Assembly (NCBI GenBank): GCA_002702945.1
Contig: PADF01000032.1
Span: 39,019-45,737 of the forward strand
DNA from: Methanobacteriota archaeon
Lineage (GTDB): Archaea > Thermoplasmatota > Poseidoniia > Poseidoniales > Poseidoniaceae
Length of the DNA stretch: 6,719 bases
Direction of reading: 5' to 3'
In this document: piece by piece, positions 1 through 6,719 of the stretch
Layout of the letters: each line of letters opens with the position of its first letter
Numbering within the stretch: the stretch's first letter is position 1
The notes under the pieces: model-generated
Told to the model about the DNA's origin: nothing
The model's database searches: none
The model's input: the letters and a program-made list of their open reading frames with translations, nothing else
Made by a program: the position numbers and the translations under genes

Positions 1-1428
1 GTTTCTTCAGCATATTGGCGTGGTGACCAAGATAGAGAACAATTGGTTAGAATTTATGGAATTGTAGAACCAACCAAAGATGCATTGAAAGCAACTTTAC
101 ATAGAATGGAAGAAGCAAAGAAGAGAGACCATAGAAAATTAGGTAAAGATTTGCAACTATTCCATATTGATGAAGAGGTTGGTCAAGGATTGATTTTATG
201 GACTCCAAGAGGCTCAATTGTCAGACAAGAATTACAAGATTTTATTGGATTACACCTTCGAAGACAAGGTTATTCCCAAGTATTTACTCCACATATTGGT
301 AAGTTAGATTTATACAGAACTTCTGGACATTTCCCCTACTATCAAGACTCACAATATCCACCATTGGTTGAGCGAGATTTGATGAAAAAATTATCCGATG
401 AAGGTTGTTCATGCTCTGAATTATCAAATATGATGAAAACTGGTGATATTGAGGGATACATGCTTAAACCAATGAATTGTCCTCACCACGTCAAAATCTA
501 CTCTTCAAAGGCACGTTCCTACAGAGATCTACCACTAAGACTGGCTGAGTTTGGTACTGTATACAGGTGGGAACAATCGGGAGAAATATCAGGAATGACT
601 CGTGTTAGAGGATTCACTCAGGATGATGCTCATTTATTCGTTACTGAGGATCAAATCGCTGAAGAAGTGTTGGGTTGTATCGAACTTGTACAAATTATTT
701 TTGACAAATTAGGTATGACAGATTATAGAGTCAGAGTAGGCCTCAGGGACCCTGATTCTACAAAATATGTCGGTGAACCTGAACGTTGGGATAAAGCAGA
801 AGATGCATGTCGTGCTGCAGCTGAATCCCTTGGAGTTGACTGGTCCGAAGAGCAGGGAGAGGCTGCTTTTTATGGCCCAAAAATTGACTTTGTTGTCAAG
901 GATGTTATCGGTAGAGAATGGCAATTGGGAACCGTTCAAGTAGACTATAATCTTCCAGAAAGATTTGATTTATCCTACAAAGGTAGTGATGGAGAATTAC
1001 ATCGACCAGTAATGATTCATCGTGCTCCTTTTGGTTCAATGGAACGATTTTGTGGTGTTCTAATAGAACATTTTGCTGGCAAATTCCCAACTTGGTTAAC
1101 TCCTACACAATGCCATATCATTACAATCTCTGAAAAACATAAAGAGTATGCACATGAAGTTGCAAGAGTACTGAAAGAAAATAATATTAGAGTCGAAATA
1201 GATGATGGCGATGATACTATTGGAAAGAAAATTCGAACTCATAGAAAATTACAACCAGCATATATGATTATTCTAGGAGACGGTGAGCAAGAGAGTCGTA
1301 CTGTTAGCCTAAGAGCGAGAAATGGGGATCAAGTCTCTGGAATTACTCTGGATGATTTTATTTCTCAAATTGGAGAAGAAATTTCTAACAAAATACCGGT
1401 CCCAAGTCTAGCAGTTAGTGATGATTAA
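1..1428 (+). CDS. thrS: Threonyl-tRNA synthetase, bacterial type, 5'-truncated by window edge
   Basis: This class II synthetase joins threonine to tRNA-Thr in the cytoplasm. The frame is open from base 1, giving 475 visible residues; the TTG at base 43 is internal, because the codons before it encode the family's AYWRGD...RIYG linker that follows the editing domain in bacterial-type enzymes. In visible-fragment numbering: motif 1 region around 93-110 (TPHIGKLDLYRTSGH); zinc-ligand Cys160 in MNCPHH; motif 2 around 183-213 with Arg189 in YRWEQSG and zinc-ligand His211 in DDAHLF; zinc-ligand His340 in MIHRAPFGSMERF with motif 3 Arg349; anticodon-binding domain from about 363 to 460. All catalytic residues expected are present, so it should be active. 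An insertion of about 30 residues (117-152, containing GCSCSE) sits between motif 1 and the first zinc ligand. The missing 5' part should encode the editing domain and possibly a TGS domain; this cannot be seen. It probably shares a transcript with the next gene, 15 bases downstream. Confidence 0.97.
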   Translation, partial: VSSAYWRGDQDREQLVRIYGIVEPTKDALKATLHRMEEAKKRDHRKLGKDLQLFHIDEEVGQGLILWTPRGSIVRQELQDFIGLHLRRQGYSQVFTPHIGKLDLYRTSGHFPYYQDSQYPPLVERDLMKKLSDEGCSCSELSNMMKTGDIEGYMLKPMNCPHHVKIYSSKARSYRDLPLRLAEFGTVYRWEQSGEISGMTRVRGFTQDDAHLFVTEDQIAEEVLGCIELVQIIFDKLGMTDYRVRVGLRDPDSTKYVGEPERWDKAEDACRAAAESLGVDWSEEQGEAAFYGPKIDFVVKDVIGREWQLGTVQVDYNLPERFDLSYKGSDGELHRPVMIHRAPFGSMERFCGVLIEHFAGKFPTWLTPTQCHIITISEKHKEYAHEVARVLKENNIRVEIDDGDDTIGKKIRTHRKLQPAYMIILGDGEQESRTVSLRARNGDQVSGITLDDFISQIGEEISNKIPVPSLAVSDD

Positions 1429-1432
1429 TTTT

Positions 1433-1440
1433 GAGGTGAT
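1433..1440 (+). promoter_or_regulatory. Strong Shine-Dalgarno site with no standard start codon behind it
   Basis: GAGGTGAT is complementary over eight bases to the conserved 3' end of archaeal and bacterial 16S rRNA. It lies between the thrS stop (TAA, 1426-1428) and the next gene. Three bases after it comes ATC (1444-1446), in frame with the long downstream reading frame, at the position where an ATG would be expected. This site is the main reason for placing the start of the membrane/TPR gene here rather than at the GTG at 1600. Confidence 0.8.
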
Positions 1441-1443
1441 AAT

Positions 1444-3999
1444 ATCGCTGCACCGCCAATAATAAATGAAATTTCTCCAATTATTGCGGTCCCTTTCCTC
1501 CTTGCCGGAATTACCTCTTGGCTTTTTTGGACACAAGTAGTTCCAAGACAACTAAGAGGGCTACAAGTAGCATTTCAAACGGGTGAAAAAAGGTATGAAG
1601 TGCACAATGTAACTTCTAGTGTCGAAGATGTGAAAAATCTGCTAAAAACTCAAGGTATGAGATTCGGTGTAACTACCTACCTTTTTGCCTTAACAGGTGC
1701 CTTAATTCTATTCTTTGAATTTATGATGACTAATTTTGACCTTTCGGAAGGTTACCACGCATTATCAATTTCTATCGGATTATGTTTTATTGCGATTCCT
1801 GCAATAATTTCCAGTGGTTCATCACTCGGTGCTCAAGTGATTAAGCCAATCGGGCAAGGAAAGGCTACTCTGCAAGATTCAAATGTTTGGAGAAGTTATT
1901 CTTATGTGTTATTAACAATATTATGGATGGCTTTAGTATTAGTATTGGGACTAGTTCTTGATATTCTTGATGTCCCTAGTTTTAGAATCTTTAGCATTTG
2001 TACATTCTTTGCTTTCTCTCCAGCAATTCTTGCTTATGGAAGAGTATTAGGGTCATCTTGGCAAGCACTTAGACAGTCTTCTCAGAAAATCGCAAAGGGA
2101 GAGGCCTCAGCTTTCCATAATCACAAGCCAAATGCAAAGCAACAAGCAATAGCCTTAATCGTTAATATCAACCTTATAGCAATGCCATATGTTGCATTAA
2201 ATACTATTATTTCGATCCTAGCTCTATCAATAGACCCGAATATGTTCACACATTCAGATCGTGTCCTAAATCTTCCAGAATACCGGCCACAGTCATCGAT
2301 AATGGAAGAAGGAGGAATTCTAGGTTTCGCTTTAATTGAACTTTTTTCATTCATACCTGAAGACGGAATTAGAGTACCAATGGTCACAATGGTTCTATTA
2401 TTTCTGCTTATGAACGTAGCACTTATCGGTTTCTTATTTGTCTATGAAGTTGCTAGAATTCTGTTCTTAGATGTGCAAGATGTTTCTGGGAAGGGTGGCA
2501 TAAAACTAGCAGATAGCCGTCTTCTAAGAGCAGAACGTTCACAACAAGCCAAGGTTTTGAATTTCTGCTTCACTGGATTTGCTGGTCAATCTATGCTTCT
2601 TCTTGCTTTAGCGATGATTACCTTTTGGGATTCTAGTTTTCTTCCCCAAGGAGAACAATGTGGAATTTGGGAAAATAGTGTTTGTACTACATTAACCAAA
2701 GATGCTCTTGAAGAATTGACATGGATGCTATCCTCTGGTGGTCAAGTCGCTTTTATTGTAATCTGGGCACGTTCTAGAAAGATTGGCTCTAGTCTAGAAG
2801 ATATTTCATTTGATGCTTCAGTCGGAGAGGACCGTGCTAGAATGGCTCAATTGGAAGACGTGATTTATCTCAAACAAAAGGCAATACGTAATCTGATTAT
2901 GGAAGATGACTGGGACCGTGCCCTAGTTAGAATCGATTCGGTAATGGAAGGTTATGGAGAGCAATTGGAAGGATTAGATTTGGTTAGAAAAACTGATGCC
3001 ATGATGGAGATTTATGCTGCTATGGGACGTTGGGATGATGCAGAAAATAATGCTGTTTCCATTCTTGCATTAAGAGGCGGGCGAGAAGCGCAAATTGCAA
3101 GGTTGATTTTGGTCGCTGCTAGTTTAAGTCAAAGAGACTTGGCTGAAGCAAAACCTAGATTACAAATGATTCCAGATGATGATGTTGAATCTGCAAGACT
3201 AAAGTGGGTTGCTTCACTATTACAACCCAAAAAGAGGAAACTAAATTCATCTGTTGCTTCTCTCTTGTCACTCGATCCTCTAACCAAAAGAAATATTGAT
3301 TTGATAAATAGATTCGAACAAAATATTGCTGTCTCATCGATAAAAATGAGAAATACTCCCGAAGACAAATTATTGATTTTAGGAGATGTTGCTAGATTGA
3401 GATTAGAGGGTCGTTCCGGAGAAGCACTGAACTTAATCGAGCGATTCATCAAGAAATATGATATTAAGAAATGGTCTCATGGCGAGGTAGTTAGAAGTTT
3501 ACTCCACTTAGATGAAGGAAGAATCAATACTGCAACAAATATCGCTGAATCTCTAGGAAAAGAGCGTTCAAGGCATCCTCACTTGAGAAGTCTGCTTAGG
3601 TATCTAGAATCTGTAGGAGAAACAATTTCTGCAAGTAGTGAACCTACCGGAATTGAATGGTTAATTGACTCTGGACTTGATTGGGTACAAGCATGGCCAT
3701 ATCGTCATACAGTTGCACCAGCTCCAGCATTGGTTACTAAAGACCTACAAAGACATGCTTGGAAGGCAAATGGGTGGATTGCCCATTCGATGGAAGATAC
3801 TCTAGATAAAGCAAAAGAAAAAGGTAGCAATGGATGGAAGTTATTGTCAAAATATAAGGATGAAAGAGACTTCCCTCCATGTATATTTACCCACCTTACA
3901 GGAATAATTGTCACCATCGGCGGGATGCCTGTCGACTTAGGATTACCAGGAGATATGAATCTCAAAGCAATACGTGATGCAGGATTATTAGAACTGTAA
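1444..3999 (+). CDS. Polytopic membrane protein with TPR-like C-terminal domain, function unknown
   Basis: I do not recognise this protein (851 residues from the ATC at 1444). The frame is open from 1435, just after a TGA, and holds no ATG, GTG, TTG or CTG codon before the GTG at 1600. The intervening codons encode a hydrophobic helix (about residues 10-29) followed by a basic stretch (VPRQLRG), so they look coding; the strong ribosome binding site at 1433-1440 supports the upstream start. The GTG at 1600 has its own weak AAAGG 6 bases upstream and is the alternative (799 residues). From the ATC, hydrophobic segments lie near 10-29, 76-95, 107-124, 152-174, 180-199, 235-261, 312-340, 372-395 and 424-442. 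Cys406 and Cys414 in the loop between the last two could form a disulfide if that loop is outside. Residues from about 470 to 730 form a soluble helical region with TPR-like pairs (IYAAMGRWDDAENNA; LEGRSGEALNLIERF). This suggests a membrane-anchored scaffold or assembly factor, but that is inference only. It is likely cotranscribed with thrS. Confidence 0.83.
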   Translation: MAAPPIINEISPIIAVPFLLAGITSWLFWTQVVPRQLRGLQVAFQTGEKRYEVHNVTSSVEDVKNLLKTQGMRFGVTTYLFALTGALILFFEFMMTNFDLSEGYHALSISIGLCFIAIPAIISSGSSLGAQVIKPIGQGKATLQDSNVWRSYSYVLLTILWMALVLVLGLVLDILDVPSFRIFSICTFFAFSPAILAYGRVLGSSWQALRQSSQKIAKGEASAFHNHKPNAKQQAIALIVNINLIAMPYVALNTIISILALSIDPNMFTHSDRVLNLPEYRPQSSIMEEGGILGFALIELFSFIPEDGIRVPMVTMVLLFLLMNVALIGFLFVYEVARILFLDVQDVSGKGGIKLADSRLLRAERSQQAKVLNFCFTGFAGQSMLLLALAMITFWDSSFLPQGEQCGIWENSVCTTLTKDALEELTWMLSSGGQVAFIVIWARSRKIGSSLEDISFDASVGEDRARMAQLEDVIYLKQKAIRNLIMEDDWDRALVRIDSVMEGYGEQLEGLDLVRKTDAMMEIYAAMGRWDDAENNAVSILALRGGREAQIARLILVAASLSQRDLAEAKPRLQMIPDDDVESARLKWVASLLQPKKRKLNSSVASLLSLDPLTKRNIDLINRFEQNIAVSSIKMRNTPEDKLLILGDVARLRLEGRSGEALNLIERFIKKYDIKKWSHGEVVRSLLHLDEGRINTATNIAESLGKERSRHPHLRSLLRYLESVGETISASSEPTGIEWLIDSGLDWVQAWPYRHTVAPAPALVTKDLQRHAWKANGWIAHSMEDTLDKAKEKGSNGWKLLSKYKDERDFPPCIFTHLTGIIVTIGGMPVDLGLPGDMNLKAIRDAGLLEL

Positions 4000-5292
4000 T
4001 TATCCCCAATTACAAGGTTCAAGAATTTCTTGCCCACCCATATGTGGTCTCAATACCTGTGGGATTACAACTCTTCCATCTTCTAGTTGATTTTGTTCCA
4101 TAATTGCAACCAATGCCCTAGATGTTGCTACTGCAGTTGAGTTTAATGTATGTGCTATTGGTTGCCCTGAATGACCTGGTTGCCCATAACGAATCTGTAA
4201 TCGGTTAGCCTGATAGTCAGTACAGTTAGAACAAGATACTATTTCCTTGTATTGTTGAGCACCTGGAATCCAAGCTTCTAGATCATACTTCTTAGCAGCA
4301 ACTGTACCCATATCCCCAGTACAAATATTGACAACCTCGTAGTGAATTCCTAATTCATCCCACAAATCAATACAATTTTTCAATAATTCTTCCTGTAATT
4401 CCCATGAATCTTCTGGCTTCGAAATAATTATTTGTTCAATTTTGGTAAACTGATGGACTCGCCAAATTCCTAAATCTGACTGTCCGTGAGAGCCAACCTC
4501 TCTTCTAAAACAATTAGAAACTCCTACTATTTTCAATGGTAATTGTTCCTCAGGAATAGTCTCACTCATAAACATAGAAGTAAGAGGATGTTCAGATGTT
4601 GCAATCATATAGTAACCATCTGGTTCAATACCATACATGACAGTTTCAAAGTCACCCAAGTCTGTAACTCCCTCGTATGATTGCCTATTCATCATTACAG
4701 GCGGTTGGACAAAAGTATAACCTCTATTTCTTATGAAATCAACAGCATATTGTTGAAGAGCAAATTCTAAACGGGCTAAATCACCCTTAAGGAAAAAGAA
4801 TCGACTACCTGTTATTTTTGCAGCCCTTTTGAGGTCAACCCACTTATTCATCTCAATAAGTTCGTTGTGAGTTCTAGGTTGGAAATCAAATTCAGGTTTT
4901 TTACCATGTACACTATGCAAGGTATTTCCCGATTCATCAGCCCCAACTGGGACATCCTCATGAAGAATATTAGGAATAGACATTCGGATTTTATCTCGTA
5001 ATTCAAGCGTATCATCAGTTTGTTTTTCTAATACTGAAATGTCTTGACCTAGACTGGCAACTTCATTCAAAATTTGTTCGGCTCTAGCATTATCACCAGA
5101 CTTTTTAGCCTCTCCAATTCCTTTGGCTGCAGTGTTTTTCTTTTGACGCAGTTGATTCGTTTCATGTTGTAGTGATAACCATTTTTTGTCAAGGTCGATT
5201 ACTTGATCGATTTTATCATGGTTTATTCCCCTCTTATCATGGTCAGCACGGATTAAATCCGGTTGTTCTCTAAAGATATGAATTCCAAGCAT
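4000..5292 (-). CDS. serS: Seryl-tRNA synthetase, canonical class, archaeal-like
   Basis: This cytoplasmic class II synthetase charges tRNA-Ser, and tRNA-Sec where present, with serine. It is full length at 430 residues, normal for the family. An N-terminal helical coiled-coil arm (about 28-104, rich in Lys, Glu and Gln) binds the long variable arm of tRNA-Ser. The catalytic core follows: motif 1 around 190-201 (YTFVQPPVMM), serine-binding loop TSEH at 232-235, motif 2 at 257-285 (CFRREVGSHG...RVHQF), SNCTDYQANR near 355-364, and motif 3 at 383-394 (LNSTAVATSRAL, Arg392). The TSEH loop and LNST motif 3 resemble archaeal enzymes, where bacterial ones usually have TAE and LNGS. It is the canonical enzyme, not the rare methanogen-type SerRS. 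The ATG lies 7 bases after the stop of the presenilin-like gene, so the two are probably cotranscribed and perhaps translationally coupled. Its stop codon abuts that of the convergent gene. Confidence 0.97.
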   Translation of the reverse strand: MLGIHIFREQPDLIRADHDKRGINHDKIDQVIDLDKKWLSLQHETNQLRQKKNTAAKGIGEAKKSGDNARAEQILNEVASLGQDISVLEKQTDDTLELRDKIRMSIPNILHEDVPVGADESGNTLHSVHGKKPEFDFQPRTHNELIEMNKWVDLKRAAKITGSRFFFLKGDLARLEFALQQYAVDFIRNRGYTFVQPPVMMNRQSYEGVTDLGDFETVMYGIEPDGYYMIATSEHPLTSMFMSETIPEEQLPLKIVGVSNCFRREVGSHGQSDLGIWRVHQFTKIEQIIISKPEDSWELQEELLKNCIDLWDELGIHYEVVNICTGDMGTVAAKKYDLEAWIPGAQQYKEIVSCSNCTDYQANRLQIRYGQPGHSGQPIAHTLNSTAVATSRALVAIMEQNQLEDGRVVIPQVLRPHMGGQEILEPCNWG

Positions 5293-5296
5293 ATTT

Positions 5297-5302
5297 ATCC
5301 TA
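5297..5302 (-). promoter_or_regulatory. Ribosome binding site of serS overlapping the upstream stop codon
   Basis: On the minus strand the sequence reads TAGGAT, four bases before the serS ATG. Its first three bases are the TAG stop of the presenilin-like gene. This moderate Shine-Dalgarno match inside the stop codon region suggests that serS translation is coupled to termination of the upstream gene. No separate promoter fits in the 7-base spacer. Confidence 0.5.
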
Positions 5303-6719
5303 CCATGTAATTCCTAATTCAAAAATTGTTGTCCCGGCAAAAATTAATCCACCGATGAAATATCCAAGTATTGCTCCTCCGTTAAGAAGTGGTAAACCTG
5401 CTTGTGCCTTACCTCTAGCAACATAGGTCATCAAAGCAAAATATCCTAATAATCCACCAAATAATGTGAACATTGCAATCTTAAAACCATAATCAGAATC
5501 GAGCCATTGTACTGAAGATAGAACCAGCATCCCTGGGAAAATAACATCGCCAAGGCCCATAAACATGGCTTCCTTATTTTTCTTGACCTTAACTTTCTTG
5601 CCTGGCATTTCAGACATAGGAGGTAGTTCGACCGGATTATTATCAGATATCGATACTTTTTCATCCTTGAATGAGTATCCTTTATCTTGAGGGGCGACCA
5701 ATAGTATTGGTAGTTGTAAACCTATCATGGTGTCAGCAAGTTCAAGCATATGTTTAGACTTGTAAACTGCCCATGCATCATATATTGCGGCAAGAATCAT
5801 GAATATTATAATCAAGGTCGGTACAAATGCTACACCTAGCATAACTATTACTCCAGCCCCAACTAAAACTCCAACAGTGTTAACAACATACCATTCACTA
5901 TGTAGATAGAGAAGTATCATTAATAAAATTGCAACAAAGATTCCTATGTAAAAGGGAACTTCATACAATTGTAATCCTTCTAAAGCAAACATATCATCAG
6001 TAATTTCTCCGCTGGTTATTTCAAAATTTGAGTCAGCATTAATTGAGTAAAATTCAATTTGATCTGAATTATTATTTGCAAACACACCTAGAGAGAAATT
6101 TTCATCAACTGGGAATGAAATCTTATTTTTCAAAATCTTGGTGTGAAGCCAATGTGAATTTTCATTTGAGGTAATTAGTAAATCTGTATAACCAGAATCA
6201 TCTAAATCAGTAATTTGAACATTCTGAATAGAATCAACAAAACCTTCCAGGTTCATCTTATCTTGAACTGTAAAGGCTCCTACATCATTTGGTAAATTAT
6301 CCTGCCATTCCCATCCCAAAATAGTACCATCATCTTCTCCTACAATCAAAAATCCTTCATCACCCATATTAGATGAAATACTATTTTCCGACCAAGGAGA
6401 ATGACCAAAATCTACACTTGTAATGTTCTTTTCACTCTCATATTGGAAAATTATTTTCTGAATATCAACTGTCAAAGACTCTGAATTTTCTTCTAAATGT
6501 AAAACTAATGCGGTTGATTCGGTTACGAGAAGCATTCTTTCTTGCTCGATCATCGTAGCGTCAATCAATTCGTTTCTAAGATCGATACTAGGTGGCAATC
6601 CCCACCTTGCTTGGAAAGCCATCACTCCAGGGCTATTCTCAAAAGTTCGATGGAATATAACATCTCCATTAGAAGAAAATGTGTATACGCCAATGTCAAC
6701 TATTACAGCTAAATCACAA
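5300..6719 (-). CDS. Beta-propeller-like ectodomain fused to presenilin-type intramembrane aspartyl protease, 5'-truncated
   Basis: The frame stays open through the right edge (472 visible residues), so the GTG at 6625 and ATG at 6622 are internal; the codons upstream of them encode another propeller-like strand set (VYTFSSNGDVIFHRTF). The first 250 or so residues are beta-rich repeats with blade-like stretches (FLIVGEDDGTILGWEW) and one FG-GAP/VCBS-type motif, TDLDDSGYTDLLI, of the kind that can bind calcium. Six transmembrane segments follow, near 255-272, 277-298, 300-319, 386-405, 412-433 and 441-462. They carry the hallmarks of the presenilin/signal peptide peptidase/PSH family: YD (catalytic Asp314, codon 5777-5779), GLGD (Asp391, codon 5546-5548) and PLL (443-445) at the position of the PAL motif. 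The loop between the catalytic helices (320-384) contains the family's conserved hydrophobic LPILLV stretch and a lysine-rich run, consistent with a cytosolic location, which puts the propeller outside the cell. The six segments match family helices 4-9; helices 1-3 are absent from the window. The protease call is strong; the propeller call is from pattern only. Confidence 0.87.
   Translation of the reverse strand, partial: CDLAVIVDIGVYTFSSNGDVIFHRTFENSPGVMAFQARWGLPPSIDLRNELIDATMIEQERMLLVTESTALVLHLEENSESLTVDIQKIIFQYESEKNITSVDFGHSPWSENSISSNMGDEGFLIVGEDDGTILGWEWQDNLPNDVGAFTVQDKMNLEGFVDSIQNVQITDLDDSGYTDLLITSNENSHWLHTKILKNKISFPVDENFSLGVFANNNSDQIEFYSINADSNFEITSGEITDDMFALEGLQLYEVPFYIGIFVAILLMILLYLHSEWYVVNTVGVLVGAGVIVMLGVAFVPTLIIIFMILAAIYDAWAVYKSKHMLELADTMIGLQLPILLVAPQDKGYSFKDEKVSISDNNPVELPPMSEMPGKKVKVKKNKEAMFMGLGDVIFPGMLVLSSVQWLDSDYGFKIAMFTLFGGLLGYFALMTYVARGKAQAGLPLLNGGAILGYFIGGLIFAGTTIFELGITW

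Noticed and set aside
43..45. TTG as the start codon of thrS.
   Set aside because: The 14 codons before it are open and encode the conserved AYWRGD linker of ThrRS, so the gene starts before the window.
709..1090. Two open frames on the minus strand antisense to thrS (709-939 and 905-1090).
   Set aside because: They lie wholly inside a well-supported synthetase gene, have low-complexity, unfamiliar translations and no convincing ribosome binding site; they are shadows of thrS.
2121..3452. Minus-strand open frames of 60-107 codons antisense to the membrane/TPR gene.
   Set aside because: The plus-strand frame is continuous, with coherent membrane and helical segments; the antisense frames show no domain or motif.
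4020..4032. Palindrome CAAGAA-T-TTCTTG near the convergent junction as a terminator.
   Set aside because: A one-base centre cannot form a stable hairpin loop, no T-run follows it, and it lies within the coding end of serS.
3705..4037. Minus-strand frame of 110 codons spanning the convergent stop-codon junction.
   Set aside because: It overlaps both real genes, including the conserved 3' end of serS in another frame, and has no recognisable features.
5446..5664. Second minus-strand frame of 72 codons inside the presenilin-like gene.
   Set aside because: It overlaps the catalytic GLGD region in a different frame; the catalytic motifs show which frame is real.
6620..6625. GTG or ATG as the start of the presenilin-like gene.
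   Set aside because: The frame continues to the window edge with 31 further codons that look like another propeller strand set, and no signal peptide or first helix follows either codon.
1..6719. CRISPR array, tRNA or rRNA gene, insertion sequence or prophage remnant.
   Set aside because: No regularly spaced repeats, cloverleaf-like conserved arms, terminal inverted repeats or transposase-like frames were seen; nearly every base is accounted for by four coding regions.

Overview
The window looks like chromosomal DNA of a free-living archaeon. My best guess is a low-GC marine group II euryarchaeote (Poseidoniales, perhaps Thalassarchaeaceae) or a close relative. The clues are an archaeal-type seryl-tRNA synthetase, a presenilin-homologue (PSH) intramembrane aspartyl protease of the archaeal kind, short AT-rich spacers, a full archaeal/bacterial Shine-Dalgarno sequence, and a bacterial-type threonyl-tRNA synthetase, which points to a lineage with a mixed synthetase set. 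The lineage call is inference, because no rRNA or marker search was possible.

The layout is two convergent pairs. On the plus strand, bases 1-1428 hold the 3' part of thrS (its 5' end lies off the window). After 15 bases follows a large gene of unknown function (about 1444-3999): a polytopic membrane protein with a TPR-like helical C-terminal half. Its start appears to be a non-canonical ATC directly behind a perfect GAGGTGAT ribosome binding site. The first standard start codon in frame, a GTG, lies 52 codons further in, beyond an apparent transmembrane helix.

On the minus strand, a gene open through the right edge (6719 down to 5300) encodes an extracytoplasmic beta-propeller-like region with an FG-GAP/VCBS-type Asp-rich calcium-binding-like motif, fused to a presenilin-like protease core carrying YD, GLGD and PLL motifs. 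It is followed after 7 bases by serS (5292 down to 4000). The stop codons of serS and of the plus-strand membrane gene abut with no base between them.

thrS and serS charge tRNAs and are housekeeping genes. The membrane/TPR protein and the propeller-protease fusion are the parts of biological interest: each sits in a tight operon-like arrangement with a synthetase gene, so both are probably expressed in growing cells. No RNA gene, CRISPR array, insertion sequence or other mobile element is visible, and there is no gene-free stretch over 300 bases.
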